Of a stretch of DNA of 64,000 bases, positions 31,336-42,824 are shown in pieces; the first letter of the stretch is position 1, and each line of letters begins with the position of its first letter. The notes under the pieces were generated by a model that was not told the DNA's origin, searched no databases, and saw only the letters and a program-made list of their open reading frames with translations. This stretch comes from Phytophthora sp. 'mugwort' (lineage: Eukaryota; Oomycota; Peronosporomycetes; Peronosporales; Peronosporaceae): contig JAUCEF010000011.1 of NCBI GenBank assembly GCA_033558025.1, positions 3,534,001 to 3,598,000 on the forward strand, given 5' to 3'. A program made the translations under genes and the position numbers.

Positions 31336-32868
31336 TTGTGCGGATACTGCAATTCCAACCTCACTGCGCTAATTGGCGCTACAAACATTCGCCTCGCAGG
31401 GTATGAAAGTACATTTACAATTACGTCACTCGGTACGTCGTGTAGACGGGGTGTCGCATTATGTTACCTCTAATGGTACCTAAAATTCCTAAAACTGTCT
31501 AAGGCAAATTACGTATTCAGGATATATTACCGTACCTAATAATTAAAGCTATGAATTTATCCACTAAAAAGCGAGGTTTTGCCGAGGCACGACTAGGCGT
31601 ATTTTGGAGCAGCTCGCTTTTTGCCGCTGGGGGGGATCGATGTCTGGGCCAACTACATACACTTATACTATTAAATAGAAATCGCAACCAGGCCGATGTT
31701 ACCTCCGCTAATATGTAGTGGGCACGTAGTTAACTCCGCGAAATGCGGAGCACCTTCTGTGCATAAGGGGTGAAGGCTTAGCATTTGGCTCTGTAGCAGA
31801 AATCTGATAAGTTGTACGGGTGCTGGACTACCCGGAGCGGCATTGCGTTTTAATAATCTTCATCGACTACTTGCTATTAATTCACTCTAAGTTACAGACG
31901 TTTAAGCGCAACGAATGTCGAGTTAAAAGCACACTTAGAAGCATTAAACTCTTACGCACTGCTTAAAACAATCAAATCAGGACATCTTCTCCAGTGGTCC
32001 AGCTTCAAGAAGCTTGATCTCATTAGCTTCAGGCAAGATCCGAAGCAGGGGGGGGGGGGGGGGGTACTCCACACCGGTGCCTCTCGTACTTCATCAACTC
32101 GCCCTAGACGGATGTGATGTAGTACTAGCAGATATCTTGCAGACTCAAGCTTAATTAAAAAAAAATTTCGTCGATGAAAGCTAGCAACGGTGGGTGTGTT
32201 GTACCCAGCCGGCCAGCGAGCGTCCTGTTGTACGCCTCAAGTGGGTTATTCATTCGATTCACCAACGAAACTAGTGCCGCGGTCATTGCCGAAACGTTCC
32301 AGCAGCTGGGCTGATAACAATAGTCCCCGTATTCTTGAAGTATATCCAGAGCTTGTCAAGACCAATACGAGCGTACTACGTTGAAAGACGTTTGAGATGC
32401 CCTTGCTGATAATTTTGTCCCTCCGCATGGTCAGCATGTCCAGACGGATAGGCTCCATCGCGACTTGAATCCGCTCCGAAGGGATGCCGACAGCCGCCAT
32501 CTTCCGTCGAATCGCTTGCTACTTAATCGGTAACACGTTTCCGAGTGTAGGCGGTGACACGGAAATGAAGACTTCTCGTTCCAAGTCGGAGGAACGAGTA
32601 TCTTCGGTCAGGTAGTCGCTTCAACTTGGCGACCATTACTCTCTTCAACAGAGCATTCTCGTAACTTGAGAACGCCTCCAGACGCGTGTTCACCGCGTCC
32701 GGTCCTTGCGAAGCAAGTTGCGTTATGCCCTCAGGGCCGAGTAAAGACATAAGCTCTTTCCGCGCGTCTTGATGGCTATGGGACAGGATAGAAAACGCTT
32801 TCTGCTCCAGCCTCACCGAGGAATAGTCCTAAGACTCAGGTGCGGGATTGACTACAAGTGCTACCAGG
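31336..32868. other. repeat-rich intergenic region
   Basis: No recognised gene. It holds a 17-base G tract (32048-32064). Two short minus-strand frames (32246-32500 and 32523-32816) read like protein but match no family known to me; they may be parts of one decayed mobile-element gene. Confidence 0.4.
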
Positions 32869-33236
32869 TGCAGCAGGGCTGCGTAACCTAGTACGCCAGA
32901 GGAAACGTATGACTTCCCGAGTCTTAGCGTAGTTATCCTAACCCCTAAGGTTTCCGAGAGGCTTAGATCACCCTAGTTATACCACTAGAGACTCAAAGAG
33001 TCAGTATTCCTAAACCTAGGGCAATACTCTCTTTAATACTAAAACTGAACGGTTATTTGTTTGCTTAATTGCGGCAAAGCCGCCTGTGGTGTAAATGTAT
33101 GACTCTAACTATCTACCATAGTTTAACCTAGTCAAATGCATATCGAGTGGCCCTGTGGCCACGTACTGAAATCCCGTTAAAAATCCAAGTGGTAACAAGT
33201 ACCACTTACTACAAGGTGATACGTAGCACGGCTACA
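32869..33236 (+). repeat. 368-base LTR, plus orientation
   Basis: Begins TGCAGC and ends CTACA (TG...CA). It matches the reverse complement of 37847-38214 along its whole length with scattered differences, and both copies are exactly 368 bases. It is followed at once by Harbinger-type sequence, so it is a solo LTR or the remnant of a deleted gypsy-type element. Confidence 0.7.
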
Positions 33237-33242
33237 TTCGTG

Positions 33243-34000
33243 AACATGTCACTATCCTGCGGCGCTGCGCTTTGGCCGCTATTACCAGATGAACAAGGCG
33301 GTGTTCGAGCAGTTCGTGGAGACGCTGCGGCCGCGACTCATCGTTGATGCTCACATTTCAACTGCACGCACAGGAGAGGCTCCCAATTCGCTTAAAATAG
33401 TCCTTTATTGCACGTAGCGGGGGCTCCTACTTGGATGTGTGTGGTAATGAGCACATCAGCGTCCCCTCTTTTTATCGATGTCTTCACGAAGGTGTACCGC
33501 TAAATTTAGTTGCCCCGCGATGGGTATGAAGCTAACAACAACAGAGAGCGCTATTGAGAAGGCCGCGACCTCATTACGAATTGTAGCACCGATGGCGTTT
33601 GTGACAGCTGTGTGAGGTGCGTCGGTGGCATGTTGGTGCGGATCAAGACGCCAAGCAGAAAGAGACAGGGAACGTACGCTCGTTCTTTTCAGGGCAATAC
33701 CACGCCATGGTGCTCAACGTACATGTCGATTGCGACTTTACAGCCGGTGCGTCTTCTTCTGTGTGGCAGCTCCAGGTGGATCGAGTGACATTCGTGCTCT
33801 CCGTCGCTCGTCATTAACCAAGTGCATCGAGACACTTCCGACAGGGCGTTACATGCTTGGTTCGGGTGGCTACGTGCCGTGGAGCACCTGCTGACTCCGT
33901 TCGGGGGTTCTTTACGAGCGGTCCCTGGCAGGGATGGCCAAAACTCTATTGCGGGTATTGGCATTTTGCAATGCTGGGAGAAAAAAACTACTTTACTGCA
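33243..34000 (+). pseudogene. Harbinger (DDE_4) transposase relic
   Basis: Plus-strand pieces in changing frames: YQMNKAVFEQFVETLRPRL; SLKIVLYCTLRGGSYLDVCG; KETGNVRSFFSGQYHAMVLN then VHVDCD; CVFFCVAAPGGSSDIRALRR then SSL; and LPTGRYMLGSGGYV. This is the order of the nuclease domain of PIF/Harbinger transposases. Stops and frameshifts are frequent, so it is an old copy. It differs from the better preserved element at 41127-43664. Confidence 0.62.
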
Positions 34001-34159
34001 AGCACTCGAGACTATTGCAATATATACTGCAGCGACGCTTGGTACTGTAGCAAGTATTGCTCAGCGATCTCGGGAATCCTTTCAAGTCATTCCTCAAAGG
34101 TCGACCGCCAATTGCACGCTCCGAGCATTTTGACGCCAACTTCGGCAGCGTGGGTGGCC

Positions 34160-34286
34160 GCGAAAGCGTGAGCGCCTGTTCAGCAGTGCGAATCACGTGC
34201 TTCGATCCATTAGGAAGCGACTGACGCCTGTCCATTTCGAGAAGATCCGGTTCCTGAAGCACAACCGATACCTTTTGGAACGCTGA
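34160..34286 (+). pseudogene. hAT transposase, C-terminal tip
   Basis: RERLFSSANHVLRSIRKRLT then PVHFEKIRFLKHNRYLLER-stop is the end of the hAT dimerisation domain (the usual form is E-R-x-F-S-S-A...F-L-K-x-N). Only this tip is visible. The MULE-like element is inserted 24 bases after its stop. Confidence 0.65.
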
Positions 34287-34310
34287 TATGTTGTCTCAGG
34301 CGATGAAGAG

Positions 34311-35065
34311 GGTCTGGAAAAAAAACGTCCCCAGAAAAGTGTTCTAAAACTGTTCTAAATGCACTAAAATTCCGTAAGCTACGGATAAAAGTGCAGTTAT
34401 TACAGCAGTTTTAGATCTTAGCGGATTGCTTTTAGAGCACACAGGGGAATTAAAACAGAATGAGAAACATTATAGCAATTAGAACAAACTGACAACTCTC
34501 TTCGCGTGATTTATCACTGGAACGCGTAAAAGTCGTCGGGGTTGCGAGGCTCGACGAGCTGCATATACGACCTGGCATTGACCTCCAGGCAAGCGCAGGC
34601 TTCGCGTGCGAGCCGCAGCGGGCTTAGGGTTCTGTCACCAGCGAGCATAGCGAGCGTTAGGGGGTTGGTTTAGGGACACGTGATAGCATAAAGGAAAGGA
34701 GACACCTCTTCAATTAGTCCAGGGGGAGCGCTCCCGGCGGTTTTAAGATTCACGGGCCTAGCGCATTGCACCCGTCGCCACCGACGGTGACGGCTCTACA
34801 GCTACACATGCGGCTCGTCGAGCCTAGCATCCCCGACGACTTTTACGTGCGATAGGTAATGTTAGAGCAAAAAAAACTTAACTTCCAAATGGCTGGCTAT
34901 GCTCTGTTAGAGGCAATGACTTGAATTCATATTTGAAATTGATCCCCAGTTTTGTAAATTATAACACTTTTAGGTTAAATTCGCTAAGAAGTCTGTACTT
35001 TTAAAATATATTTTAGAACTTTTAGAGCAGTTTAGAGCAGTATTAGAGACGTTTTAACCGGCGTG
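34311..35065. mobile_element. MULE-like non-autonomous element, 9-bp target duplication
   Basis: Flanked on both sides by GATGAAGAG (34302-34310 and 35066-35074). Inside, the two ends are imperfect inverted repeats of about 50 bases that share AAAACGTC, then CTGYTCTAAA-type repeats and a TTCTAAAA run. A 9-base duplication is the hallmark of Mutator-like elements. There is no coding capacity. A second, smaller inverted-repeat element (34525-34847) sits inside it. Confidence 0.62.
34525..34847. mobile_element. nested MITE with 34-base inverted ends
   Basis: 34525-34558 and 34814-34847 are inverted copies (CGTAAAAGTCGTCGGGG...GGCTCGACGAG) with three or so mismatches. The 255-base centre is G/C-richer than its surroundings and non-coding. 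The target duplication is unclear. Confidence 0.7.
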
Positions 35066-35367
35066 GATGAAGAGCAGCGGGTTAGAGGTGTAAAGAGCGT
35101 AGCGTTGCAGTAGTATTGCAAACTTGTCGGGTATTGCAGTATATATTGGAGGTGAGCATTGTAGTTGCAGTACATATTGACATTTTTAAAGTTTGTTACA
35201 ATGCCCAGCAATGTACTTTTGGCCATAACTCGTCCTGCCAATGATGGCTACACCGTTTACTTGAGCCACTATTTTAATTCAAATTGAGCAGGCATTTGGC
35301 TTTATGACGACTAAACGCGGCGTCTTCGGTCCCGCTTCAGGCCAGCCTAACAAACGCTTCCAAGGTT

Positions 35368-35402
35368 ATAATTGCGGTTACGCAGAGCGTAACCGCAATT
35401 AT
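35368..35402. repeat. perfect 16-base palindrome with 3-base loop
   Basis: ATAATTGCGGTTACGC (35368-35383) is exactly inverted at 35387-35402 around AGA. It sits at the point where recognisable integrase sequence begins. Confidence 0.8.
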
Positions 35403-35403
35403 G

Positions 35404-36040
35404 TGCCTGTAGTCTGTGCAGACAGACACAAGCAATGGAGCTCGATGCTCCCACTCGTTGAGTTTTCATTGAACAATGCGGTGCATGCCTCGACAGGCTT
35501 CACCCCGTTCTATGTGAACGGTCTCACACACCCTCGCGTCCCGCTGACGCCACCACTCCGTGGTTCTGGGCTTACTGGGGGAGGGATAGTCGATGGGCTA
35601 GCTGATATCAGACCAGCTGCAGTTCGCAGGCAAGTTGACACGTTCGTGTCTACGCGTTTAAGTGTCTTACGACAAGTACGCGATGCGATGGCTGAAAGCC
35701 AAGATGTTCAGACGAGCATGCTGATGCAAAGGGCAGAAGCAACCTTGAGATGTTTAACGTGGGCGACAAAGTTTTATTAAACGCTAAAAGCCTACCTACA
35801 CATGCAGTTCTGCGGTTTTTAAGACCAAGTTGCGCCCGCGCTTCATTGGACCTTCTAAGGTCGTGGCCAGGAAGGGCCTTGCGTAGACGCTCAATCTTCC
35901 GAAGAAGATGTGTACATACCCCGTGTTTTATGTAGGCTTCCTTAAGCCATATCGGGACCCGGCTCGTGTGGGTCCGGAGGGTTTAGCGACGCAGCCTGTG
36001 GCTGGACAAAGCGCTGGAGACGCACGAGGTGTCCAATTGA
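35404..36040 (+). pseudogene. Ty3/gypsy integrase C-terminal region
   Basis: VVCADRHKQWSSMLPLVEFS, then LNNAVHASTGFTPFYVN is the end of a gypsy integrase core. FNVGDKVLLNAK, then (another frame) LRPRFIGPSKVVARKGLA, a stop, then KMCTYPVFYVGFLKPYRDP form the GPY-type C-terminal module. The reading frame breaks near 35820 and again at the TAG near 35887. Confidence 0.78.
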
Positions 36041-37530
36041 CCACATAGGTCAGCGAGCGAACTGTCCAGCGCTTCGAAGCGACGAGCAGAGGCCTGCTCC
36101 AGGAGCTCCAGGCGGTTGGCAACCGAGGCAGGAGACTGAAACCTGTCGACTCGATGATGCAAGCATCGATCTCGTTAGGGAGACGGTCACGATGACTCGT
36201 CGTCCATTGTAGCGAGTCGAACAGGATCTGCACCCGCTTCTCGACCGCTAGCAGATCATTGCGACTCGCATCGCGAGGATCCAGCCAGTCAGCGACCTCC
36301 ATCGCCGTTGCTCGATGAGCAGGGAACTTCTCACTATTATGTGGAGCGCTTAGTAGCGCGGCGTCGTCGCCAGGGTCATACTCAATATATTGTGTAGTGG
36401 AGGGGTTTTCCTCACTCACAGAACTCTTGGGAGTACGAGATTCCCCTCCGGCAAGATTCTCCTGACGTCGTGGACGCTTTCGATCGACGCGATCAGAAGA
36501 ACTCCGTGGGCCAGCGATCGAGGCGTCGCTCGCCTGGCGCTTCCCGGCAATAGCCGCTGGGGGGCCAAGGCTAGCAGCAGAGCTGTCGCTCTGGTCTTGA
36601 AGAAGAGCGCCTCGCGAGCGTGATAGCCACTAGCTGTGACAGCAGAAGCACCGAGTGCGAGAGAGCCCCGGGGGCGAGGCCGGTAGGCAGGGGGTAACTG
36701 ACGTTTCGCCTTGAGTTTCGCGAACTCGAAACGGAGTTGACGTTCGACTCGAACATCAGTTTCACTGAAACTAGCCCGAAGGGAATCAATGGAAGAGAGC
36801 TTGCGAGCTCCTTCCACCCAACTTGGAACTGTCCATCGTCTTCCTAAGATCCCTCTCCTGACAGGAGCACGACTAGGTAAGCCCGCATCGGTGGAACCGA
36901 TCCGTGTTGTGCTTGCACTTGTAGGCGCTCACGATACTCACGCTGAGTAGTCACTTGAGGAGTCAAGGGGGGGGGTATCTCTCTCTGAGAGACTCTCGCG
37001 CGGCGAGCTCGTCGTGTGTTGCGGCCGCCGGCCCAATCACATACGTGTTAAGCAACTCCGATGCTGCTCAGCGAGCCACTTCACTGGGATTGCGAGGCTT
37101 ACAGCCACAGTCACGACGTGACGGGGTAAGCAATGGCCGAGCCATAGGTCGCCTCGAACGTGAGAGCTACGGATCAGCCGCGAGATATTGCTCCTGGGCT
37201 TCGTTCCAAAATATTGGTGACGATACCAGATCCCCAGGGATCATCTGTTGTTCCCCGCGAAGGTAGAGGAAGCGCACTGCGCAGGACTCGTGGAGTCGAA
37301 AGCTTAAAAGGATCGGAGCACGCAGTTGGCGGCGCGGGCTCGGCGAGCGGACAGGGCTACTTCGGGTCATGGACTCAGTGTAGTCGACCTCCTCTTCACC
37401 TTCTTCAAGGTCGTCAAAGAGGGCGTCTCGCGCAAAGCGTACGGGGGCGCTGTCTCCAGCGGCTTTGCCGCCTCCACTCATGGTCCTTTGACCGTATCGG
37501 CGCTTGTGCGCTGAGTGATACTCTCGCACC
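35928..37530 (-). other. gag-like ORF fragments of a minus-strand LTR element
   Basis: Three charged, Ser/Arg-rich frames in series on the minus strand (37167-37529, 36416-36817, 35928-36419) lie downstream of the minus-oriented LTR at 37847-38214, where gag would be expected. I see no zinc knuckle or protease, so assignment to gag rests on position and composition. A nine-base G tract lies at 36967-36975. Confidence 0.4.
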
Positions 37531-37846
37531 GAGAGCCGCGAGGTGCGGGTGGCGCACGATCAGAGACCTCTCCCGTACGGGATGACGAGGATAACGAGGG
37601 TGCCGGAGACACAGAGGGGCTTAGCCCGCGGCGAAGGCTGTTATCGCGAGGCGAACGAGGGAGGTCAAAAGACCAATTGGCTATTGACATCTGAGTGTGA
37701 ACACTCGATGCAAAACAAACAGTGAAACCCTCTTGGATCGGAAGGTTCCGGGCCTTTTCGATTGATACAATCAGACCCTCGTGGATACGGTGTGTCCACG
37801 GTTTGGTGGGGGAGAGTATAACGGGGTTACACGAAGGGAACACGAG

Positions 37847-38214
37847 TGTAGTCGTGCTACGTGTCACCTTGTAGTAAGTGGTACTTGGTACCACTTGGAT
37901 TAACGGGATTTCAGTACGTGGCCACAGGGCCACTCGATATGCATTTGACTAGGTTAAACTATGGTGGATAGTTAGAGTCATACATTTACACCACAGGTGG
38001 CTTTGCCGCAGATAAGCAAACAAATAACAGTTCAGTTTTAGCATTAAAAGAGAATATTGCCCTAGGTTTAGGAATACTGATTCTTTGAGTCTCTAACGGT
38101 ATAACTAGAGTGATCTGAGCCTCTGCGGAGACCTGAGGGGTTAGGATAACTACGCTAAGATTCGGGAAGTCATACGTCTTCCTCTGAGGCACTACGCTGC
38201 GCATCCCCGCTGCA
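37847..38214 (-). repeat. 368-base LTR, minus orientation
   Basis: Reverse-complement partner of 32869-33236 with the same length and TG...CA ends. It interrupts gypsy pol sequence that resumes at 38215, so it was inserted into an older element. Confidence 0.7.
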
Positions 38215-39175
38215 GATGCTACGAGAATATCGGAGCATTCTTTGGGACAGAAAATCTGGGTGTATGCTAATCACAAGAATTTAACCTATGTTCGATTCGA
38301 AAACGCACAATCGCTTCGCTGGCGACTAGAATCGAGGAATACTTGTGCAACATGCAAAAAAGGAGGACCGTGCTATGGAAAATTACCAATGAAGACGGTG
38401 ATCGCATACCCGCCGGTCGAGGTTACTGTTGATTCGCTTGGTCCATTTCAAGACAAATGGCGCGCGCTCACCATTATCGACACGAGCATGAGACTTACAA
38501 AGATTGTTGCCACTTACAAGGGCACAAGTCTGGCATCCGCGCAAATAGTGACCGCTACTGGTTCAATGATTATCCGAGGCCTCAACGTTGCGTTTTTTTA
38601 TGACCAAGGGCCAGAGTTCGGAGCGGAGTTCCGTGAGCTGCTCGGAAGCTACGGCATAACTAGTAAGCCGACTACGGCCAAGAACCCGCAAGCAAATGCC
38701 ATCGTTGAGCGTGAACACGATACCATCAAAAACAATTACGAACCAAAGCTTCGAGTTCTCAGACGAGTGGGATTACCTGGTGTCATCGATTACGTTTAGC
38801 TTACGAGCAACGTACCATTCGACGTTAGGATGTTCTAGCGGCATTTGGGAGAGACAAATTGTTTGATATGACACACACAATCGACTGGCCCCTGCAACGT
38901 GAACAGGAAATGCAACAAATCAAGACCGCCTATATGAAAGAAAATGTAGAACATCAGTATCTGCCTGATGGCCAGGTGCTCGTTTTGCTGTACAGAAAAA
39001 ATCAACCGAAGCTGAGTCCAGCCTGGGAGGGACCATATCAAGTTGTGGCTGTATACGACAAAGGCACAATCAAGATCGATCGTGGACGATAATACATGGA
39101 AATGCTCCATATCCGACGTGAAGAACCAACCCCAACAAAGCTGGGGGGCAGTGTCACAAAGACATTGGTTCCAGT
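38215..39175 (+). pseudogene. Ty3/gypsy pol relic (RNase H end plus integrase)
   Basis: GQKIWVYANHKNLTYVRF..RWRLE is the tail of the RNase H region. It joins directly to an integrase: CATCKKGG, then VTVDSLGPFQDKWRALTIID (first catalytic Asp), FYDQGPEFGAEFRELLGSYG (second Asp) and KNPQANAIVEREHDTI (catalytic Glu). The C-terminal module follows (WEGPYQVVAVYDKGTIKID). The RNase H to zinc-finger linker is missing, an internal deletion. Frame breaks lie near 38800 and 39090. Confidence 0.8.
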
Positions 39176-39569
39176 TGATCGTTAGGAGGCTTAGTTGCGT
39201 CAGGTCTCACATTATCCCTGTTTACATAGGAGAAATTGAGAAAGGCCAGAGAGAAGCCCTATGAGATATCCTGCATAATTCATTCACCAATTGTGTGCTC
39301 ACGAGTACCTTGGAACAGTGATAAGAAGGGGTCTGTTGAGCTCTTATATGACTGGACTATACGTGTCTGTATGAAGTCAGCTGAGGATTGGACAATACTT
39401 GTCTGTGTGTGATACATGTAACAAGTGGAATCCGATGACAGGATATCGGCATCGGAATAGTGGAACATTTTTTTTCGTAGTACCACCTATTTGGTACAGG
39501 TAGCCATTTGTGCTTTCCCGTCCGCCGTACCAATGTGAGTGACAGATTTCACCGGAGGAGAACACGACA
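39150..39569 (+). repeat. putative 3' LTR of the gypsy relic
   Basis: Follows a polypurine-like tract (AAAGCTGGGGGGCAG) directly after pol. It starts TGTC and a matching GACA lies at 39566-39569, giving 420 bases with a TGTC/GACA inverted boundary. No 5' partner is in the window, so the right edge is provisional. Confidence 0.55.
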
Positions 39570-41126
39570 GACGATCTCACTGACGAGGACTTCTGCGTTG
39601 ACGAGGAGTATGATGAGCGCTGACAATGACGCGTCTATGGAAATGACGGAGAGCGCGGAGCAGAAATCGTTCACTCCTGCTGTCGATCTTGAGACTGAAG
39701 ACATAATGGATCACGTCAGTTGGAACTCCAAGCTTCTCATCCGCGCTACTTCAACAGGCAAGACGTGCAACGAGAAGTACGAGAGGGGCTAGGTAGGAAG
39801 TAACGTCATAGGTCCTTCTTCGGACATCCTGTACAAACTGATTTTCCTATAGTTAACCACCCCGAGACTGGAATCTCTAATGTTTCTGGGCGAAGCCCCA
39901 TTACTGTCAGCTCATATGAGGAGTTTTCGGCGTCCCTCGCTTTACTTGCTAATCTTCGAACAACTCCCGAACTTTGCCTTAATTTATTTTCCCAAAGCTG
40001 GACAGGGTTAGGACGAGTCGTTAAATAGAGGACCTGGGACCTGCGATCGGCCGTGGTGCCCGGGCGGGTATGACTTTAAACACATTTACAAATAAGGTTT
40101 TGCTTCGCACTTGGTTTCTACTATGAGCGTTCTTAGCTCATAAAGTCATTGAATCCCCCCCCCCCTTCATCTGGGATAAGAAGTATATATGAGACGGCCA
40201 AGACAAAACTGTCCATTCCACTTTTATTATAGTGGAGATGGGAACGAGCGAAGCTCAAGGGTTGCACAATCGTACTTAAACGAACTTTCGAGAAAACTCG
40301 TTTTGAACATTTTGTCTTTGTTTTATTCACCAGCTGGATCTCTTGGACCACTCATTACAATATTTCAAACAACACCCATGGATCAAGGAGATCGCGCAGC
40401 TTCAGGTGATGACGACTAGGCTAGCGTCTCAAGTGCATCTTCGTATCATGGCGAAGACGACGACAACGAGCATGTGGAGCTTGGTGAGGCATTGGTAGAG
40501 CACATCGATACAGTTTTAGGCGAGAGGTGCTGCTACAAAGAGTCTATTACATCTCATGCTGAGGCTGTAAGGAACTTTGTGAGGGGTACATGATGATGCT
40601 TAAGGACTGTCAACGCGCTAGCTTGGTTACCTCACTAGCAATGTGCCTGGGATTCGCGGAAGGCAACCAACGGCATCGGACGACAGGAGCTCGACAGCGC
40701 TACACGTACTTCTCCCCCTCGCTGGTCAGGTTTGCAGAATAGCTTATCAGACGACGTACCATGTCAGCAACGACACGATCAACAGGTTTGGTATTTAGAC
40801 CGCTTGTGATTTGCGGCGGCGTTAATACTCATTTTGTTTTGTTCTTGACATTTATAAAGGTATCGCGACCAAGTAAGAAAAAAAGGTGAATTCACAGTGC
40901 CTGTTCATGGAAATGTCGGTAACGAGCACGCTCGGATTGTTGATGAAGAAGCTTTAAAAGCTTTTTCTATACTCGCTTAGCTGCCACACATGCTGATGTC
41001 GTTCCCATCAGGTTTCGCTACCAAAAAACGGAGGCAGGCGAACTGACCAGGCATTACATGAATACAGCTTCTACCTTCTTACTTTACCCGGATGCACACC
41101 TGGTATATATATATATACATATGTTA
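39570..41126. other. repeat-derived region with decayed coding pieces
   Basis: Protein-like pieces on the plus strand at about 40381-40600 (EDDDNEHVELGEALVEHIDT) and 40862-41085 (DQVRKKGEFTVPVHGNVGNE; then RFRYQKTEAGELTRHYMNTA in another frame). They look like one degraded transposon-borne gene. An 11-base C tract is at 40155-40165 and a TA run at 41106-41117. Confidence 0.4.
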
Positions 41127-41275
41127 GGGGTCTCACTTTTGGCCGCAGCTAGTTTGACAGATGGGCAGTGTCAGCCAATTAGAAAACACCATAAGTGAGA
41201 ACACCGCCTGCATAGGCAGCAGCTAAACGAGATGCCGAGAAATTAGCGAGAGCAGAGCTGATCAGGAAGTACGAG

Positions 41276-42426
41276 ATGTTGCTCCAGCGCAATATGCCCA
41301 GACGCTATCTGCGGCTCCTTCATGGCGTAAACGACGAAGCGAAGGATGAAGCAGAGGCCGTCGATGCGGCCAGGCTCCAGCATCTTTTGTCCCATCGGTA
41401 CTCTCGCGAGCGTGTTCTTCACCCACATGAGCCCAACTTCCAATGGTTTTTCTCTCAGTGCAGCGACCGAGAGTTTTTGCGCTTGTTCCTAATGAAAAGG
41501 GCATGCTTCTGGAAGCTGGTCGGCTTAGTGGGGTCGCATGCTGTATTCGAGAGCCAGAGGGGACGCAAGCAAATGCCCAAGGCGTCGGAACAGATGTTGG
41601 TGTTCCTGAAGTACATCGGGACATTGGGATCGGACGCGTGTGTTAAGAACCTTAGTCGCGTTTTTGGTGTAGCCGTAGAATCATGGGCGAGCTACATCGA
41701 GCGTGTGACTGCCTCGCTGCTGACGTTACGTGACGGGTCATGTGCTGGCCGCAACCGGATGAGCGGCGGGCGTTGGCGAATCGTATCCCCCCCCCCTTTT
41801 CCAGACGGATTTTTGATTTTTCTACTTGTGTTGGTTTCATTGACGGTACGTTGCTGCCGCTGGCTTTCAAGCCTGCAATGGAGGGGGAAGACTACTTTAC
41901 TAGAAAAGGTGACTACGCATCGAATACACTGATCTGCTTCGACGACAAAGCCCGTGTGACGTACGTGCTCGTCGGGTGGCCTGGTTCCACGCACGATAAC
42001 TGTGGTCCTACTCGAAACCTTGTCGGTTCCCCGACTCCTATTTCTCCGGCAATGAGTACATCCTCGCTGATACAGCATTTTTTTTTAGCGTCGGCGCACA
42101 TGGTTTCCGCCTTTCAGCGACTATCTGGTGCTGAAATTCCACGAGAAATTCCAGGAGAAAAAGTGTTCTTCAGCACGAAACTGGCGAAAATCAGAATTCG
42201 GAGTGAGCACTGCATCGGGCTCATCAAGGGCCGTTTCCAGTTTTTCAGGAGAATTCGTATTATCATCCGCAATGAGAATGACTTGCGTCAAGTGATCAAC
42301 CTTTTGCTTGGCATTATCGTGATTCACAACCTACTTGTGGAGCAGCCAGTGCCTTCAGAGCCGGAAGACGACATCGCGAGAGAATGTTCTTGTGAAGCAA
42401 AAATAGCAGTCAGTGGGTGTATTTGA
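41276..42426 (+). pseudogene. Harbinger DDE_4 transposase, one frameshift
   Basis: Transposase that catalyses excision and integration. The first part (41276 to about 41730) has the helical N-terminal region (FLRLFLMKRACFWKLVGLVG; VESWASYIERVTASLL). The second part (from about 41740) has the nuclease: CVGFIDGTLLPLAF (first Asp), GWPGSTHDN (second Asp) and RSEHCIGLIKGRFQFFRRI (Glu), then LLGIIVIHNLL. The two parts are in different frames; the shift lies between about 41725 and 41745, before WPQPDERRALANRI. Apart from this the catalytic triad and frame are intact. A 10-base C tract follows at 41787-41796. Confidence 0.82.
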
Positions 42427-42824
42427 GGACACAGTTGAGGTTAGGGAAGGTGGTGGTAGCCGTCTCGATCAGCTACTCTCCTATCTGACCGAAAGGACGG
42501 TCGATTCTAACGAGATCTTAACGGCAAGAGCTCGTTGATCTCGTTTTCAGGGACGCCTTCATCTCGCAGGAGCTTGCGACTTCGCGCTGTCTCAATTTTT
42601 GTTGCAAGTACCTCTCGCAGCGCTTGGGCCTCTTCGTTTTGGCCTGGGCCGTCAGAATTATAATCCGACACCAGGTCTCTTCTTCAACGCACGCGATTCG
42701 TCGCTCCTCCAAAAGCGTCGTTTGCAGGAATGCTGGCGCTTAAAAATTATTTTCTCAGTGTGTCGCAGTTGCTCGCCTTCCAGCTCCAGCGCCTTCGATT
42801 TCGCCAGCGCGGCATTCAGGTCTC

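Noticed and set aside
32041..32070. The 17-base G tract as a possible retrotransposon polypurine tract
   Set aside because: No LTR start follows it; the nearest LTR begins about 800 bases away without an adjacent purine tract.
34018..35148. Inverted copies of CAATATATACTGCA flanking the MULE-like element
   Set aside because: Similarity is limited to 14 bases plus loosely similar T/G-rich sequence, so a further outer element cannot be supported.
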